Source: Deltaproteobacteria bacterium (lineage in GTDB: Bacteria; Desulfobacterota; Syntrophorhabdia; Syntrophorhabdales; JANXAF01). Taken from it: 44,353 bases of DNA. Location: assembly GCA_026417175.1 (NCBI GenBank), contig JAOADT010000018.1:1-44353 (forward strand), read 5' to 3'. The position numbers were made by a program, and so were the translations under genes. The notes below the pieces were generated by a model. That model saw only the letters and a program-made list of their open reading frames with translations. It was not told the origin of the DNA and did not search any database. Below, piece by piece: positions 34,082 through 44,353 of the stretch (within the stretch, counting starts at the first letter, position 1; each line of letters starts with the position of its first letter).

Positions 34082-34116
34082 AATTTGGCCCCATCCAAAC
34101 CGGATGAGGCCAAATT
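34082..34116 (-). terminator. katG 3' hairpin
   Basis: Arms 34082-34096 and 34102-34116 pair over 15 bp with one C-A mismatch around a 5-nt loop, starting four bases after the katG stop. The downstream T tract is poor on the minus strand (ATAAAGG), so this may be a stabilising stem or weak terminator rather than a canonical one. Confidence 0.65.
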
Positions 34117-34119
34117 ATT

Positions 34120-36321
<2,202 letters not shown>

Positions 36322-36336
36322 TTAGAATTTTTATAA

Positions 36337-36365
36337 TTTATACTTCCAGATTTGGAAAAAGTCAA
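36337..36365 (-). promoter_or_regulatory. katG promoter with palindrome in the spacer
   Basis: TTGACT (36365-36360) and TATAAA (36342-36337) are 17 bp apart, predicting a start near 36330 and a 27-nt leader with GGGAGGG before the ATG. Arms TTCCA and TGGAA (36344-36348, 36353-36357) form a small palindrome in the spacer, a possible site for a peroxide-responsive regulator. Confidence 0.7.
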
Positions 36366-36371
36366 TTTTTT

Positions 36372-36400
36372 TTGTAAAAAATAATTAAATAATTTAAACT
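36372..36400 (+). promoter_or_regulatory. Candidate pyk promoter, leaderless geometry
   Basis: TTGTAA (36372-36377) and TAAACT (36395-36400), both 4/6 or better, are 17 bp apart. The predicted start, about 36407, coincides with the pyk ATG. The surrounding DNA is very AT-rich, so chance matches are likely. Confidence 0.4.
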
Positions 36401-36406
36401 TAAACT

Positions 36407-37888
36407 ATGATTTTTACCATGAGGAAAACAAAAATAATCGGCACAGCTGGTCCTTCATCAGATGATCCCGAAACTATAGAAAAATTAATTAAAGGTGGCG
36501 TCAACGTGTTCAGACTCAATTTTTCTCACGGAGATCACGACTACCATGGAAGAATTTTTAAAATAATCAGAAATAAATCTAAGCTCCTTAATGTGGCGGT
36601 GGGTATATTACAAGATCTTTCTGGGCCAAAAATAAGAATACAGGACGTAAAAAAGCCTTTTATATTACATCCAGGAGATACAGTAGAAATATGGAAAATA
36701 AAGACGCTAGGAGAAAAAATCGATAAAGTGGCAAGAATAAGTATAGACCATCCTCAAATTCTTGACGACCTAAAACCCAATGATATTGTATGTGTGGCTG
36801 ATGGTACAATAAGATTGATAGTTTGTTCTAATCTTCCAGAAAAAGTTGTTACACAGGTACTCCAAGGTGGGACGATCTCTTCTAGAAAAGGGGTAAACTT
36901 TCCAGGTGCAAATCTATCTATTAGCGCTTTTACTGAAAAGGATAAAATTGATCTCATCTATGGCTTAAAACTCGGTGTCGACTTTGTTGCTCTTTCTTTC
37001 GTTAATACGGAAGAAGATGTGATTGCTTGCAAAAAAGTAATTAATGATCATGGTTCAGGCCAACCTGTTTTTGCAAAAATCGAAACAGTGAATGGGCTAA
37101 AAAACATCGAAAAAATCCTCGATGTCTCAGATGGTATTATGATCGCAAGAGGCGATCTTGGGGTCGAAATTCCAATTGAGAAAGTCCCCGTAGAACAAAA
37201 AAAACTCATTGAAAAAGCTCGCATCCGTAATAAACCAGTCATAGTCGCAACCCAAATGCTAAATTCTATGATCCATTCTAGTAGTCCCACAAGGGCGGAT
37301 GTTTCAGATATTGCAAATGCCGTAATAGACGGAGCAGATGCACTTATGCTTTCTGATGAAACAGCAATTGGTAATTACCCAGTTGAATCGGTTCAAGTTA
37401 TGTCAAAAACCATAGAGGAAGCGGAAAAAGTATACCCATATTTTAGGGAAATTTTGGAGGAAGAATCTCCTGACTATGCTATAGCAAAAAGTAGTTGCGT
37501 TCTTGCCAGAGAAATAAAAGCAAATGCCATAGTGGTATTCACTAAAAGTGGAAGTACGGCATTGAGAGTTTCAAGATTTAGACCTAAAAATTTGATCATA
37601 GGAAACGTACACGATGAAGAGATACGGAGAAGGTTGACAGTTATATGGGGAGTATACCCGTATGCGGTATTTTCTAGTGTGTATGACTTAGAATCCTTAG
37701 TGCGGACGTTTTTAATGAAGGCTTCAAAGGACAGATTAATATTAGGTACTGAAACATTGGTACTCACTATGGGATACCCAATTGGAAGTTCTGGTTCAAC
37801 CAATCTTATAAGAGTGTTAAAACCTGATCAAATAAAAGATTTCTTAAAATTTGACACTAATGTCGATACCTTAGTAGAAGGTATTTAG
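36407..37888 (+). CDS. pyk: Pyruvate kinase
   Basis: The 493-aa glycolytic enzyme converts PEP and ADP to pyruvate and ATP. KIIGTAGPSSDDPE, FRLNFSHGDHDYH, DLSGPKIRI, the catalytic-lysine region FAKIETVNGL, MIARGDLGVEIP and ATQMLNSMIHSSSPTRAD are all visible, followed by the C-terminal allosteric domain. There is no extra PEP-utiliser domain. An ATG four codons downstream (36419) gives the common MRKTKIIG start and is also possible; neither has a Shine-Dalgarno. Its last 32 bp overlap the 3' end of the convergent glycosylase gene. Confidence 0.95.
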   Translation: MIFTMRKTKIIGTAGPSSDDPETIEKLIKGGVNVFRLNFSHGDHDYHGRIFKIIRNKSKLLNVAVGILQDLSGPKIRIQDVKKPFILHPGDTVEIWKIKTLGEKIDKVARISIDHPQILDDLKPNDIVCVADGTIRLIVCSNLPEKVVTQVLQGGTISSRKGVNFPGANLSISAFTEKDKIDLIYGLKLGVDFVALSFVNTEEDVIACKKVINDHGSGQPVFAKIETVNGLKNIEKILDVSDGIMIARGDLGVEIPIEKVPVEQKKLIEKARIRNKPVIVATQMLNSMIHSSSPTRADVSDIANAVIDGADALMLSDETAIGNYPVESVQVMSKTIEEAEKVYPYFREILEEESPDYAIAKSSCVLAREIKANAIVVFTKSGSTALRVSRFRPKNLIIGNVHDEEIRRRLTVIWGVYPYAVFSSVYDLESLVRTFLMKASKDRLILGTETLVLTMGYPIGSSGSTNLIRVLKPDQIKDFLKFDTNVDTLVEGI

Positions 37889-38492
37889 CCTTTTCAAAGT
37901 CTTCCATAGCTTCCTTAATTTTGCTCTCGTTTCTCAAAAGAAAAGAAGGATGATAAGTCGGCAAAACATTAACGTCTCTAAATTTTTTTATCTCACCTCT
38001 TATCCTTGTTATCTTTTCATCCGTTTCAAAGAGTGTATTATACGCATGCCTTCCTAGAGTAACTATCACTTTTGGCTTCACAAAATTTATCTGTTGAAAA
38101 AGAAAATATTTACATGCCTCAATTTCGTCTTTTTCTGGGTCCCTATTATTTGGCGGTCTACATTTTAAAACATTGCAAATGTAAGACTCTTCCCTTTTTA
38201 ACCCAGCGTCCTCCATAAGACGCGTAAGAAGTCTACCTGCTTTTCCTACAAAAGGTCTACCTTCTCTGTCTTCCTCTTCCCCTGGTGCTTCCCCTATAAA
38301 CATTATATCTGCATCATATTTTCCTTCTCCAAAAACAACATGGGTTCTAGTTTCCGCAAGGCGACACTTATTACACTTCTTTACTTCCTCTATAAAGCTC
38401 TTGAGCTCTCTCTCTGTTTTTACAACGAGGTCCTCTATACCCATCTGTTTGAGAGCTAAAAGAAACGAGCGAATCTCAGACAGAGAATTCAT
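37857..38492 (-). CDS. Family-4 uracil-DNA glycosylase
   Basis: The 211-aa iron-sulfur glycosylase removes uracil from DNA. Motif 1 is [17 protein letters not shown] and motif 2 is HPSFLLRN. The four [4Fe-4S] ligands are C40, C43, C111 and C127 (C-x2-C and C-x15-C spacing). Family 4 enzymes are common in thermophiles and many anaerobes. It overlaps gatA by 17 bp and ends inside the 3' end of the convergent pyk. Confidence 0.93.
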   Translation of the reverse strand: MNSLSEIRSFLLALKQMGIEDLVVKTERELKSFIEEVKKCNKCRLAETRTHVVFGEGKYDADIMFIGEAPGEEEDREGRPFVGKAGRLLTRLMEDAGLKREESYICNVLKCRPPNNRDPEKDEIEACKYFLFQQINFVKPKVIVTLGRHAYNTLFETDEKITRIRGEIKKFRDVNVLPTYHPSFLLRNESKIKEAMEDFEKAKYLLLRYRH

Positions 38493-39939
38493 CCGGAATT
38501 TTTTTGAGATCAGTCTCCTTTTCTAATACGTAGGCAACTTTGAAAATCGTTCCCTCATCTAAAGGACGTCCAATAAGCTGAATTCCAATTGGCAGATTCT
38601 GACTGTCAAAACCACACGGGACCGACATTGCCGGAAGACCGGCAAGATTCGCAGGGATAGTAAATATATCTGAGAGATACATTTTCAAAGGATCATCTAT
38701 TTTTTCTCCAAGTTTAAAGGCCGTTGTAGGTGAGGTAGGAGTCACTATAACTTCACACAGTTTAAAGGCTTCTTCAAAGTCTCTTCTTATCAATGTTCTC
38801 ACCTGTGATGCCTTCCTGTAGTAAGCCTCATAATACCCTGAAGATAGAACATAAGTTCCAAGAAGGATTCTTCTTTTTACTTCTTTACCAAATCCGTTAA
38901 CTCTAGTCTTCTTGTACATATCTAGGATGTCTTTCCCTCCCATTCTAAGTCCGTATTTTACACCATCGTACCTCGCCAAGTTTGATGAGGCTTCTGCAGT
39001 GCATATTATATAGTAGGTGGCCAGTGCATATTTGGTATGCGGAAGACTTATTTCCACCGGTTCCGCACCGCATTTCATAAGTGTTCCTATTACTTTTTCA
39101 ACCCCATGTTTTACCTCGTGATCTATACCCTCAGTAAAGTATTCCTTTGGGATACCGATTCTTAGACCTTTTATGTCCTGACCGAGAAAGGTAGTGTAGT
39201 CTGAGGCAGAGAAAGGTAAGGATGTGGAATCAGATGGGTCGTATCCTCCAATTATCTTTAGCAAAATTGCAAGGTCTGTCACACAACGGGCTAGCGGTCC
39301 TATCTGATCAAGCGACGACGCAAAGGCAATAAGTCCAAACCTAGACACAGCTCCGTAAGTAGGTTTAAGACCAAAGACCCCACAAAAAGACGCGGGTTGC
39401 CTTATAGAACCACCGGTATCTGTCCCCAGGGAAGCCACGCATAATCCTGTGGCTACGCTAGCCGCAGAACCCCCACTCGACCCACCTGGTGCTCTATCTT
39501 TGTCCCATGGGTTTCTAGTTACTTGGAACGCAGAGTTTTCCGTGGAAGAACCCATCGCGAATTCATCCATATTAACCTTTCCTAGTAATACATATCCTTC
39601 TCGTTTTAATCTTTTTATGACGGTAGCATCGTATGGGGGGATGAAACCTTTTAGAATTTTGGAAGCACAGGTAGTTTCAATACCTTTTGTACATATAATA
39701 TCTTTGACCGCTATAGGTATACCTAAGAGTTCCCCGCTCTCTCCGCTTCTTATCCGCCTATCCGCTTCTTTAGCCATCTCTTTAGCTAAATCTCTGGTAA
39801 CTAGAAGGTAAGATTTAATTTCTCCATCGTATTTTTCTATCCTATTCAGAAAGAATTCCGTCAACTCTAAAGCGGAAAATTCTCCTTTTTTCAATGCAGT
39901 GCCTATCTCTCTTATGTTCATAGTTAGGACTTCTCTCAT
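38476..39939 (-). CDS. gatA: Asp/Glu-tRNA amidotransferase subunit A
   Basis: The 487-aa amidase releases ammonia from glutamine for GatB-dependent transamidation of Glu-tRNA(Gln)/Asp-tRNA(Asn). The Ser-Ser-Lys triad is in IPIAVKDII and [14 protein letters not shown], with [16 protein letters not shown]. The start at 39939 fits a GGAGG in the end of gatC; an internal ATG at 39921 gives a more usual MNIREI start and cannot be excluded. gatB is not in the window. Confidence 0.96.
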   Translation of the reverse strand: MREVLTMNIREIGTALKKGEFSALELTEFFLNRIEKYDGEIKSYLLVTRDLAKEMAKEADRRIRSGESGELLGIPIAVKDIICTKGIETTCASKILKGFIPPYDATVIKRLKREGYVLLGKVNMDEFAMGSSTENSAFQVTRNPWDKDRAPGGSSGGSAASVATGLCVASLGTDTGGSIRQPASFCGVFGLKPTYGAVSRFGLIAFASSLDQIGPLARCVTDLAILLKIIGGYDPSDSTSLPFSASDYTTFLGQDIKGLRIGIPKEYFTEGIDHEVKHGVEKVIGTLMKCGAEPVEISLPHTKYALATYYIICTAEASSNLARYDGVKYGLRMGGKDILDMYKKTRVNGFGKEVKRRILLGTYVLSSGYYEAYYRKASQVRTLIRRDFEEAFKLCEVIVTPTSPTTAFKLGEKIDDPLKMYLSDIFTIPANLAGLPAMSVPCGFDSQNLPIGIQLIGRPLDEGTIFKVAYVLEKETDLKKIPDEFSV

Positions 39940-39946
39940 ATTATTG

Positions 39947-40243
39947 CTATTCCTCCGTTTCTATCACTGGTGGAACCTTGAAAAACGGTCCTTTTCTTTC
40001 AGGTGCATTGCTGACGGATTCTTCCTGAGATAAGGAATTCCTTACCACATCCTCTCTTAAAGGAGTCTTTATTTCGATTGCGTGAGAAGTTGGTTCTACG
40101 CCTTCTGTCTTTAGTTCATTTAGCTGGTCCATGTATCTCAAAATGTTATCGAGCTGTCCTGTAAACTCTACTATTTCCTCGTCAGTCAAATCTAGCCTGC
40201 TCAAATGAGCAATGTACTTTACTGTTTCTTTTTCTATTTTCAT
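39947..40243 (-). CDS. gatC: Asp/Glu-tRNA amidotransferase subunit C
   Basis: The 98-aa subunit stabilises the GatA-GatB complex. [31 protein letters not shown] and the late LREDVV...[17 protein letters not shown] are typical of GatC. It overlaps valS by 4 bp and precedes gatA by 7 bp. Confidence 0.95.
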   Translation of the reverse strand: MKIEKETVKYIAHLSRLDLTDEEIVEFTGQLDNILRYMDQLNELKTEGVEPTSHAIEIKTPLREDVVRNSLSQEESVSNAPERKGPFFKVPPVIETEE

Positions 40244-42879
40244 CTAATGGTCTCCAATCTGTTCTTACTTAAAATTAGCCTAGACCTCTTAATCTTTAGT
40301 TCTTCCATAGTTCCCTTATTTTTCTCGATTACATCCTTAGGAGCTTTACTTAGAAAATCCCTATTGTTTAGTTTCCTACAAATCTTTTCTAGTTCCTCAT
40401 CTATCTTCTTAATCTCTTTGTCTATTCTGGAAATCTCTCTATCCACATCTATTAGGTCGCCTAATGGAATATAAATCTCTACATCATGGGACATATCGAT
40501 TGCACACTTCTCTTTAAGTTCCTTATCAGTGAAAAAAAGAGCTTTCAGCTTTGAAAGTTCCATTATGTACGGTGTATATTTCTCCAGTAACTCTCGCTTT
40601 CCATTTGCCTTTAAATAGGCATCGGTTTTCACGCTTGGCTGAATGTTTATTTCACCTCTTATCCTTCGGATAGCCTCAACAACACCCATTATGACATTCA
40701 TATCGGTTTCAGCGCCCTCATCAATTAGATCTTCTCTAGCTACTGGGTATTTTTCTATGACTATACTTTCCATCCCTTTCAAGGGTAGCATCTGGTATAT
40801 CTCCTCAGTAACAAATGGCATAAACGGATGAAGGAGTTTGAGGATAGATCTCAATGTGAAAAGGAGTGTTTTTTTCGTTTTTTTTCTGTCATAAGTAGAA
40901 ACTTTTCCGTAAAGGTTAGGCTTTATCATTTCAAGATACCAATCGCAAAACTCATGCCATACAAAATCGTAAATGGCAATTGATGCTTCATTGAAATTAT
41001 AGGTTTCTATAGCGTCAGTTATCCTTTTTGTGACCCTTTGTAACCTTGAAACTATCCATCTGTCAGGCAAGAACTCGGAATCGTTCCTAAAACTCTCCTC
41101 ACTTAATTCCTTTATTCCTTCGAGTAAAGTTAAAGAAAGTCTAGCTGCATTCCATATTTTATTAACAAAGTTTCTCGATCCTTCAATCCTTTCCTCTGAC
41201 AAAAGGATATCGCGCCCCTGAGACGCTAGCATGGAGAGAGTGAATCTAAAAGCGTCACATCCAAACTTATCTATCATTATCAATGGATCTATAACATTTC
41301 CCTTTGATTTACTCATCTTCTTTCCTTCAGCATCTCTCACCAAAGCATGAATATATACGTGTCTAAACGGGACATCACCCATAAACTTTAGTCCCATCAT
41401 TATCATCCTCGCTACCCAGAAGAAAAGAATATCGAAACCAGTAACTAGTAAAGAAGTGGGATAAAAAATTTCCAGCTCTTTTGTTTTTTCGGGCCACCCA
41501 AGGGTAGAAAAAGGCCAAAGAGCAGACGAAAACCAAGTGTCAAGGACGTCACTATCCTGTGTGAGATTTTCGCCGCATGACTCACACACAACCAAATCGT
41601 CTCTAGATACGTAGGTTTTGCCGCACCTTTCGCAGTACCACACAGGTAACCTATGACCCCACCAGATCTGTCTGGAAATACACCAGTCTTTTATATTAGT
41701 CATCCATTCATAGTAAACCTTCTCCCACACTTCCGGGATTATCCTTATCTTATGACTCCTTACCGCTTCTATTGCAGGTTCTGCGAGGGGTTTCATTCTA
41801 ACGAACCACTGCATGGAAAGATAAGGTTCAACTATGGTTTTACATCTATAGCACCTACCTGCAACAACTGAATACGGTTCCACCTTCTCCAAGAAGTTTT
41901 TAAGTTTCAACTCTTCAACAAGGGCCTTTCTACATTCAAATCTATCCGTCCCCTTGTAATGCAAAGCGTTTTCGTTCATGACCCCATCTTCGTCCATCAC
42001 TTTAACCTGTGGCAAGTTATGTTTTTTTCCTATCTCGAAATCGTAAAAGTCATGAGCAGGTGTTACCTTAAGAACCCCGGTACCGAAATTCATGTCCACA
42101 TAATTGTCTGCTATAACAGGGATTTTTTTCTCTGCAATAGGAAGGATTGCATATTTACCAATGTATCCTCTATATCTTTCGTCTTCAGGATTCACAGCAA
42201 GCGCCGTATCACCAAACATAGTCTCCGGTCTCGTAGTGGCAACAACTAGGTATCCAGACTGGTCCGCCAATGGATATCTAATGTAATATAAAAAACCTTT
42301 ATCGTCTTCATGTTCAACCTCAAGATCAGATAGGGCAGTTTTGCATCGTGGACACCAGTTGATAATATAAAATCCCCTGTAAATCAATCCTTCTTCATAA
42401 AGACGGACGAAAACCTCTCGAACAGCTTTTGAAAGTCCAGGATCCATTGTGAATCTTTCTCTTGTCCAGTCAAGAGAGCAGCCAAGCTTTTTTAGTTGCT
42501 CTATAATTGTCCTTCCATACCTTTCTTTCCATGCCCAGACCCTCTTTATGAACTCTTCTCGGCCTAGGCTTTCTCTAGTGAGGTTTTCTCTGGCTAACTC
42601 CCTTTCTACGACGTTTTGCGTAGCAATCCCAGCATGGTCTGTTCCTGGGACCCAAAGAGTGTTAAAGCCCTTCATCCTTTTGTAGCGTACCATAATATCC
42701 TGGAGCGTATTATTAAGGGCATGACCCATGTGAAGAGAGCCAGTTACATTAGGTGGTGGTATCACCATACAAAATGGCTCTGCTACTTTGTCCGTTTTCG
42801 CAATAAAATACCCTTTTTCAAGCCAAAAGCTATACCACTTTTCTTCCACATTGTGGGGATTGTACACTTTGTCAAGCAT
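40240..42879 (-). CDS. valS: Valyl-tRNA synthetase
   Basis: The 879-aa class I enzyme has the HIGH-type signature in PPPNVTGSLHMGHALNNTLQD and KMSKSKGNVIDP. Editing-domain motifs are VATTRPETMFGDTA and GTGVLKVTPAHD. Two zinc-like cysteine clusters are seen (CPRCK with CYRCK, and CERCG with CESCG). A C-terminal coiled-coil arm (about 810-879) is rich in Glu and Lys, as in bacterial ValRS. It lies 24 bp after dgt and overlaps gatC by 4 bp. Confidence 0.97.
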   Translation of the reverse strand: MLDKVYNPHNVEEKWYSFWLEKGYFIAKTDKVAEPFCMVIPPPNVTGSLHMGHALNNTLQDIMVRYKRMKGFNTLWVPGTDHAGIATQNVVERELARENLTRESLGREEFIKRVWAWKERYGRTIIEQLKKLGCSLDWTRERFTMDPGLSKAVREVFVRLYEEGLIYRGFYIINWCPRCKTALSDLEVEHEDDKGFLYYIRYPLADQSGYLVVATTRPETMFGDTALAVNPEDERYRGYIGKYAILPIAEKKIPVIADNYVDMNFGTGVLKVTPAHDFYDFEIGKKHNLPQVKVMDEDGVMNENALHYKGTDRFECRKALVEELKLKNFLEKVEPYSVVAGRCYRCKTIVEPYLSMQWFVRMKPLAEPAIEAVRSHKIRIIPEVWEKVYYEWMTNIKDWCISRQIWWGHRLPVWYCERCGKTYVSRDDLVVCESCGENLTQDSDVLDTWFSSALWPFSTLGWPEKTKELEIFYPTSLLVTGFDILFFWVARMIMMGLKFMGDVPFRHVYIHALVRDAEGKKMSKSKGNVIDPLIMIDKFGCDAFRFTLSMLASQGRDILLSEERIEGSRNFVNKIWNAARLSLTLLEGIKELSEESFRNDSEFLPDRWIVSRLQRVTKRITDAIETYNFNEASIAIYDFVWHEFCDWYLEMIKPNLYGKVSTYDRKKTKKTLLFTLRSILKLLHPFMPFVTEEIYQMLPLKGMESIVIEKYPVAREDLIDEGAETDMNVIMGVVEAIRRIRGEINIQPSVKTDAYLKANGKRELLEKYTPYIMELSKLKALFFTDKELKEKCAIDMSHDVEIYIPLGDLIDVDREISRIDKEIKKIDEELEKICRKLNNRDFLSKAPKDVIEKNKGTMEELKIKRSRLILSKNRLETIR

Positions 42880-42903
42880 AATTAACTCCTATTTCTTCGG
42901 AAT

Positions 42904-43965
42904 TTATAGGGGGATCTTCCATGGTAGTGGTAAAAATATCTTTTCGAAGAGATAAAAAGCATATCTATCTGTCATTCCAGATATAAAATCTGCAACACAA
43001 TTCTCCGGTTCGTCGTAAAACTCATTCTTCCCAATTTCTCTGAGAAAGGCATCAGGATTTTTCAAAAAGTAGAAATAAAGATCTTCGATTATTCTCGCAC
43101 ACTTCTCGAAATCGCCATGAACTATTTCATTCTCGTATACCCGTTCGTAAAGAAAATCCCTCAGTCTATAAATGTGATATTTGAGCTCTTCACTTATAGA
43201 GATCTTTAACTCCTTAGACTTAAGTGTTTCTTCTATTACGCCTCTAACCATTGTATCTATTCTTTTCGAGCTCGTGTTTCCAAGGTAACTCACTGACTCT
43301 TTTGGAAGATCCTCTTCTTTTATCACATTCCCCCTCAATGCATCATCTATATCATGGTTTATGTAAGCTATTATGTCAGCGATTCTAACTATTTCTGCCT
43401 CTTTGGTCAATGGCCTTTCGCTTTCCTTGTCTGGTATTATCTCCCCCTTTCCCTTGGTGTGTTTTAAAATCCCATCTCGCACCTCATGCGTCAAATTAAG
43501 TCCTAAACCGTCTCTTTCTAATCTATCCACTACCCTTAGGCTCTGCTCATTATGTCTAAAACCACCCTTGTGTATCCTGTTCAAAACTTCTTCTCCAGCA
43601 TGTCCAAAAGGTGTATGACCTAGATCATGTCCCAGGCAAATGGCTTCAACCAAATCTTCGTTAAGGAATAAAGATTTCGCTATAGTTCTTGCAATTTGGG
43701 ATACCTCCAAAGTATGGGTGAGCCTTGTTCTGTAGTGATCACCTTGAGGGGAAAGAAATACCTGTGTTTTATGCTTTAGCCTACGAAATGCTTTACTATG
43801 TATGATCCTGTCTCTATCATGCTGAAAGGCTGGCCTTATATCACATTCCTGCTCCGGTTTTAACCGACCACGGGAGTTTTTGCTCTTTTGTGCATAAGGT
43901 GAGAGTAACAATTCTTCTTTGCTTTCGATTAGTTCTCTTATTTTCACAGGAAGGTAATCTATCAC
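42904..43965 (-). CDS. dgt: Deoxyguanosinetriphosphate triphosphohydrolase-like HD protein
   Basis: The 353-aa protein belongs to the dGTPase subfamily of HD-domain hydrolases, which release triphosphate from dNTPs. The metal site is seen in [29 protein letters not shown] and the later Asp in [26 protein letters not shown] is a family signature. The start is GTG (43965) with only a weak AGG nearby. It appears to be the first gene of dgt-valS-gatC-gatA-udg; no clear promoter was found. Confidence 0.92.
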   Translation of the reverse strand: MIDYLPVKIRELIESKEELLLSPYAQKSKNSRGRLKPEQECDIRPAFQHDRDRIIHSKAFRRLKHKTQVFLSPQGDHYRTRLTHTLEVSQIARTIAKSLFLNEDLVEAICLGHDLGHTPFGHAGEEVLNRIHKGGFRHNEQSLRVVDRLERDGLGLNLTHEVRDGILKHTKGKGEIIPDKESERPLTKEAEIVRIADIIAYINHDIDDALRGNVIKEEDLPKESVSYLGNTSSKRIDTMVRGVIEETLKSKELKISISEELKYHIYRLRDFLYERVYENEIVHGDFEKCARIIEDLYFYFLKNPDAFLREIGKNEFYDEPENCVADFISGMTDRYAFYLFEKIFLPLPWKIPL

Positions 43966-44353
43966 AACCTAGATTGTTATTGCAATAAGCCCTAAATTGT
44001 GCTGAGAAATTTTAGCCTCATTATTTCCATTACTTATCGCTTTTACAAATATCATAGAAAAATAAATCGGGAACTAGAGGCTTTTGCAATTTTCGACAAA
44101 AATATTTGACTACCGGATAGCCAGCTAACTTCCTTAATCGCAGTGTACAAAAGTGGTCTCCGAATCAAAATAATGTCGTTGAGTGACAGCCCATGTCTTT
44201 TTAAAGTTAGTTTAAAAAACTATTGTCGCTTTCCGAAAGCTTAACTTTTTCTCTCAATTTTTGTTACCTTTTTTAGCTTGATGGAAAAATGAGACAGTAT
44301 TATAGCCCACGAAGGTAGGTGTTAGTGAGCTTAAAAACGGCTAATTTTTGTAG
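43966..44353. other. Right-edge intergenic region
   Basis: No gene, RNA or strong terminator was recognised. An AT-only hairpin with arms TTTTTAAA (44198-44205) and TTTAAAAA (44211-44218) is present. The dgt promoter should lie here, but no clear -35/-10 pair was found. Confidence 0.4.

Noticed and set aside
36331-36345. PerR box in the katG promoter
   Set aside because: Only one half (TTATAAT) matches; the other half (TATACTT) does not, and the -10 region is AT-rich by nature.

Overview
The window reads as an AT-rich chromosomal segment of a Gram-negative, mainly anaerobic bacterium. A LolC/LolD lipoprotein-release pair implies an outer membrane. A tungsten/molybdenum aldehyde:ferredoxin oxidoreductase implies anaerobic metabolism. 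GatC/GatA imply tRNA-dependent amidation. The gene set and order (purB, GTPase, rimO, lysS, lolC, lolD) resemble Deltaproteobacteria/Desulfobacterota; that placement is inference. No insertion sequence, phage gene, CRISPR array or obvious island was seen. Coding density is high and most junctions overlap.

Layout. (1) 122-829: a lone SAM methyltransferase. (2) 10239-1316, minus strand: a nine-gene operon (iron alcohol dehydrogenase, aldehyde:ferredoxin oxidoreductase, MoaD-like carrier, LivK-H-M-G-F importer, exported rhodanese) behind a clear sigma-70 promoter. It looks like an import-and-oxidation module for an alcohol/aldehyde-type or amino-acid-like substrate. (3) 10704-18415, plus strand: a housekeeping operon, purB, TGS-domain GTPase, TIGR02757-like protein, rimO, lysS, lolC, lolD. 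(4) 19030-18437, minus: a nitroreductase with its own promoter. (5) 33581-19206, minus: one aromatic supra-operon of 15 cistrons, aroF-aroB-aroD-aroEK-aroA-aroC-pheA-tyrA-trpE-G-D-C-F-B-A, covering every step from PEP and erythrose-4-phosphate to tryptophan plus the prephenate branches; all 14 junctions overlap. (6) 33671-33742: tRNA-Thr(CGU). (7) 36365-34120, minus: catalase-peroxidase katG. (8) 36407-37888, plus: pyruvate kinase. (9) 43965-37857, minus: dgt, valS, gatC, gatA and a family-4 uracil-DNA glycosylase.

The most striking element is the leader of the aromatic supra-operon (33581-33375). A promoter is overlapped by a perfect 22-bp palindrome whose GTACT/AGTAC ends resemble TrpR operators. 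Immediately behind it is an unannotated 28-codon leader ORF with the run Y-W-W-F-Y-F-Y-G-Y. This is followed by a 12-bp perfect GC-rich hairpin with a T6 tract (terminator), and by an alternative 13-bp pairing between the tail of the leader ORF and the 5' arm of the terminator (antiterminator). Together these form a classical ribosome-mediated attenuator, but one that appears to sense all three aromatic amino acids at once and to control the whole shikimate, Phe/Tyr and Trp pathway through one switch. The DAHP synthase behind it has no N-terminal regulatory domain, which fits control having moved to this leader.

A second theme is that several promoters (purB, nitroreductase, pyk, the leader peptide) have -10 boxes placed so that transcription would start at or within a few bases of the start codon with no clear Shine-Dalgarno. 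This suggests leaderless or near-leaderless mRNAs beside well-led genes such as katG and aroF. All functional calls come from reading motifs by eye; no database search was run.
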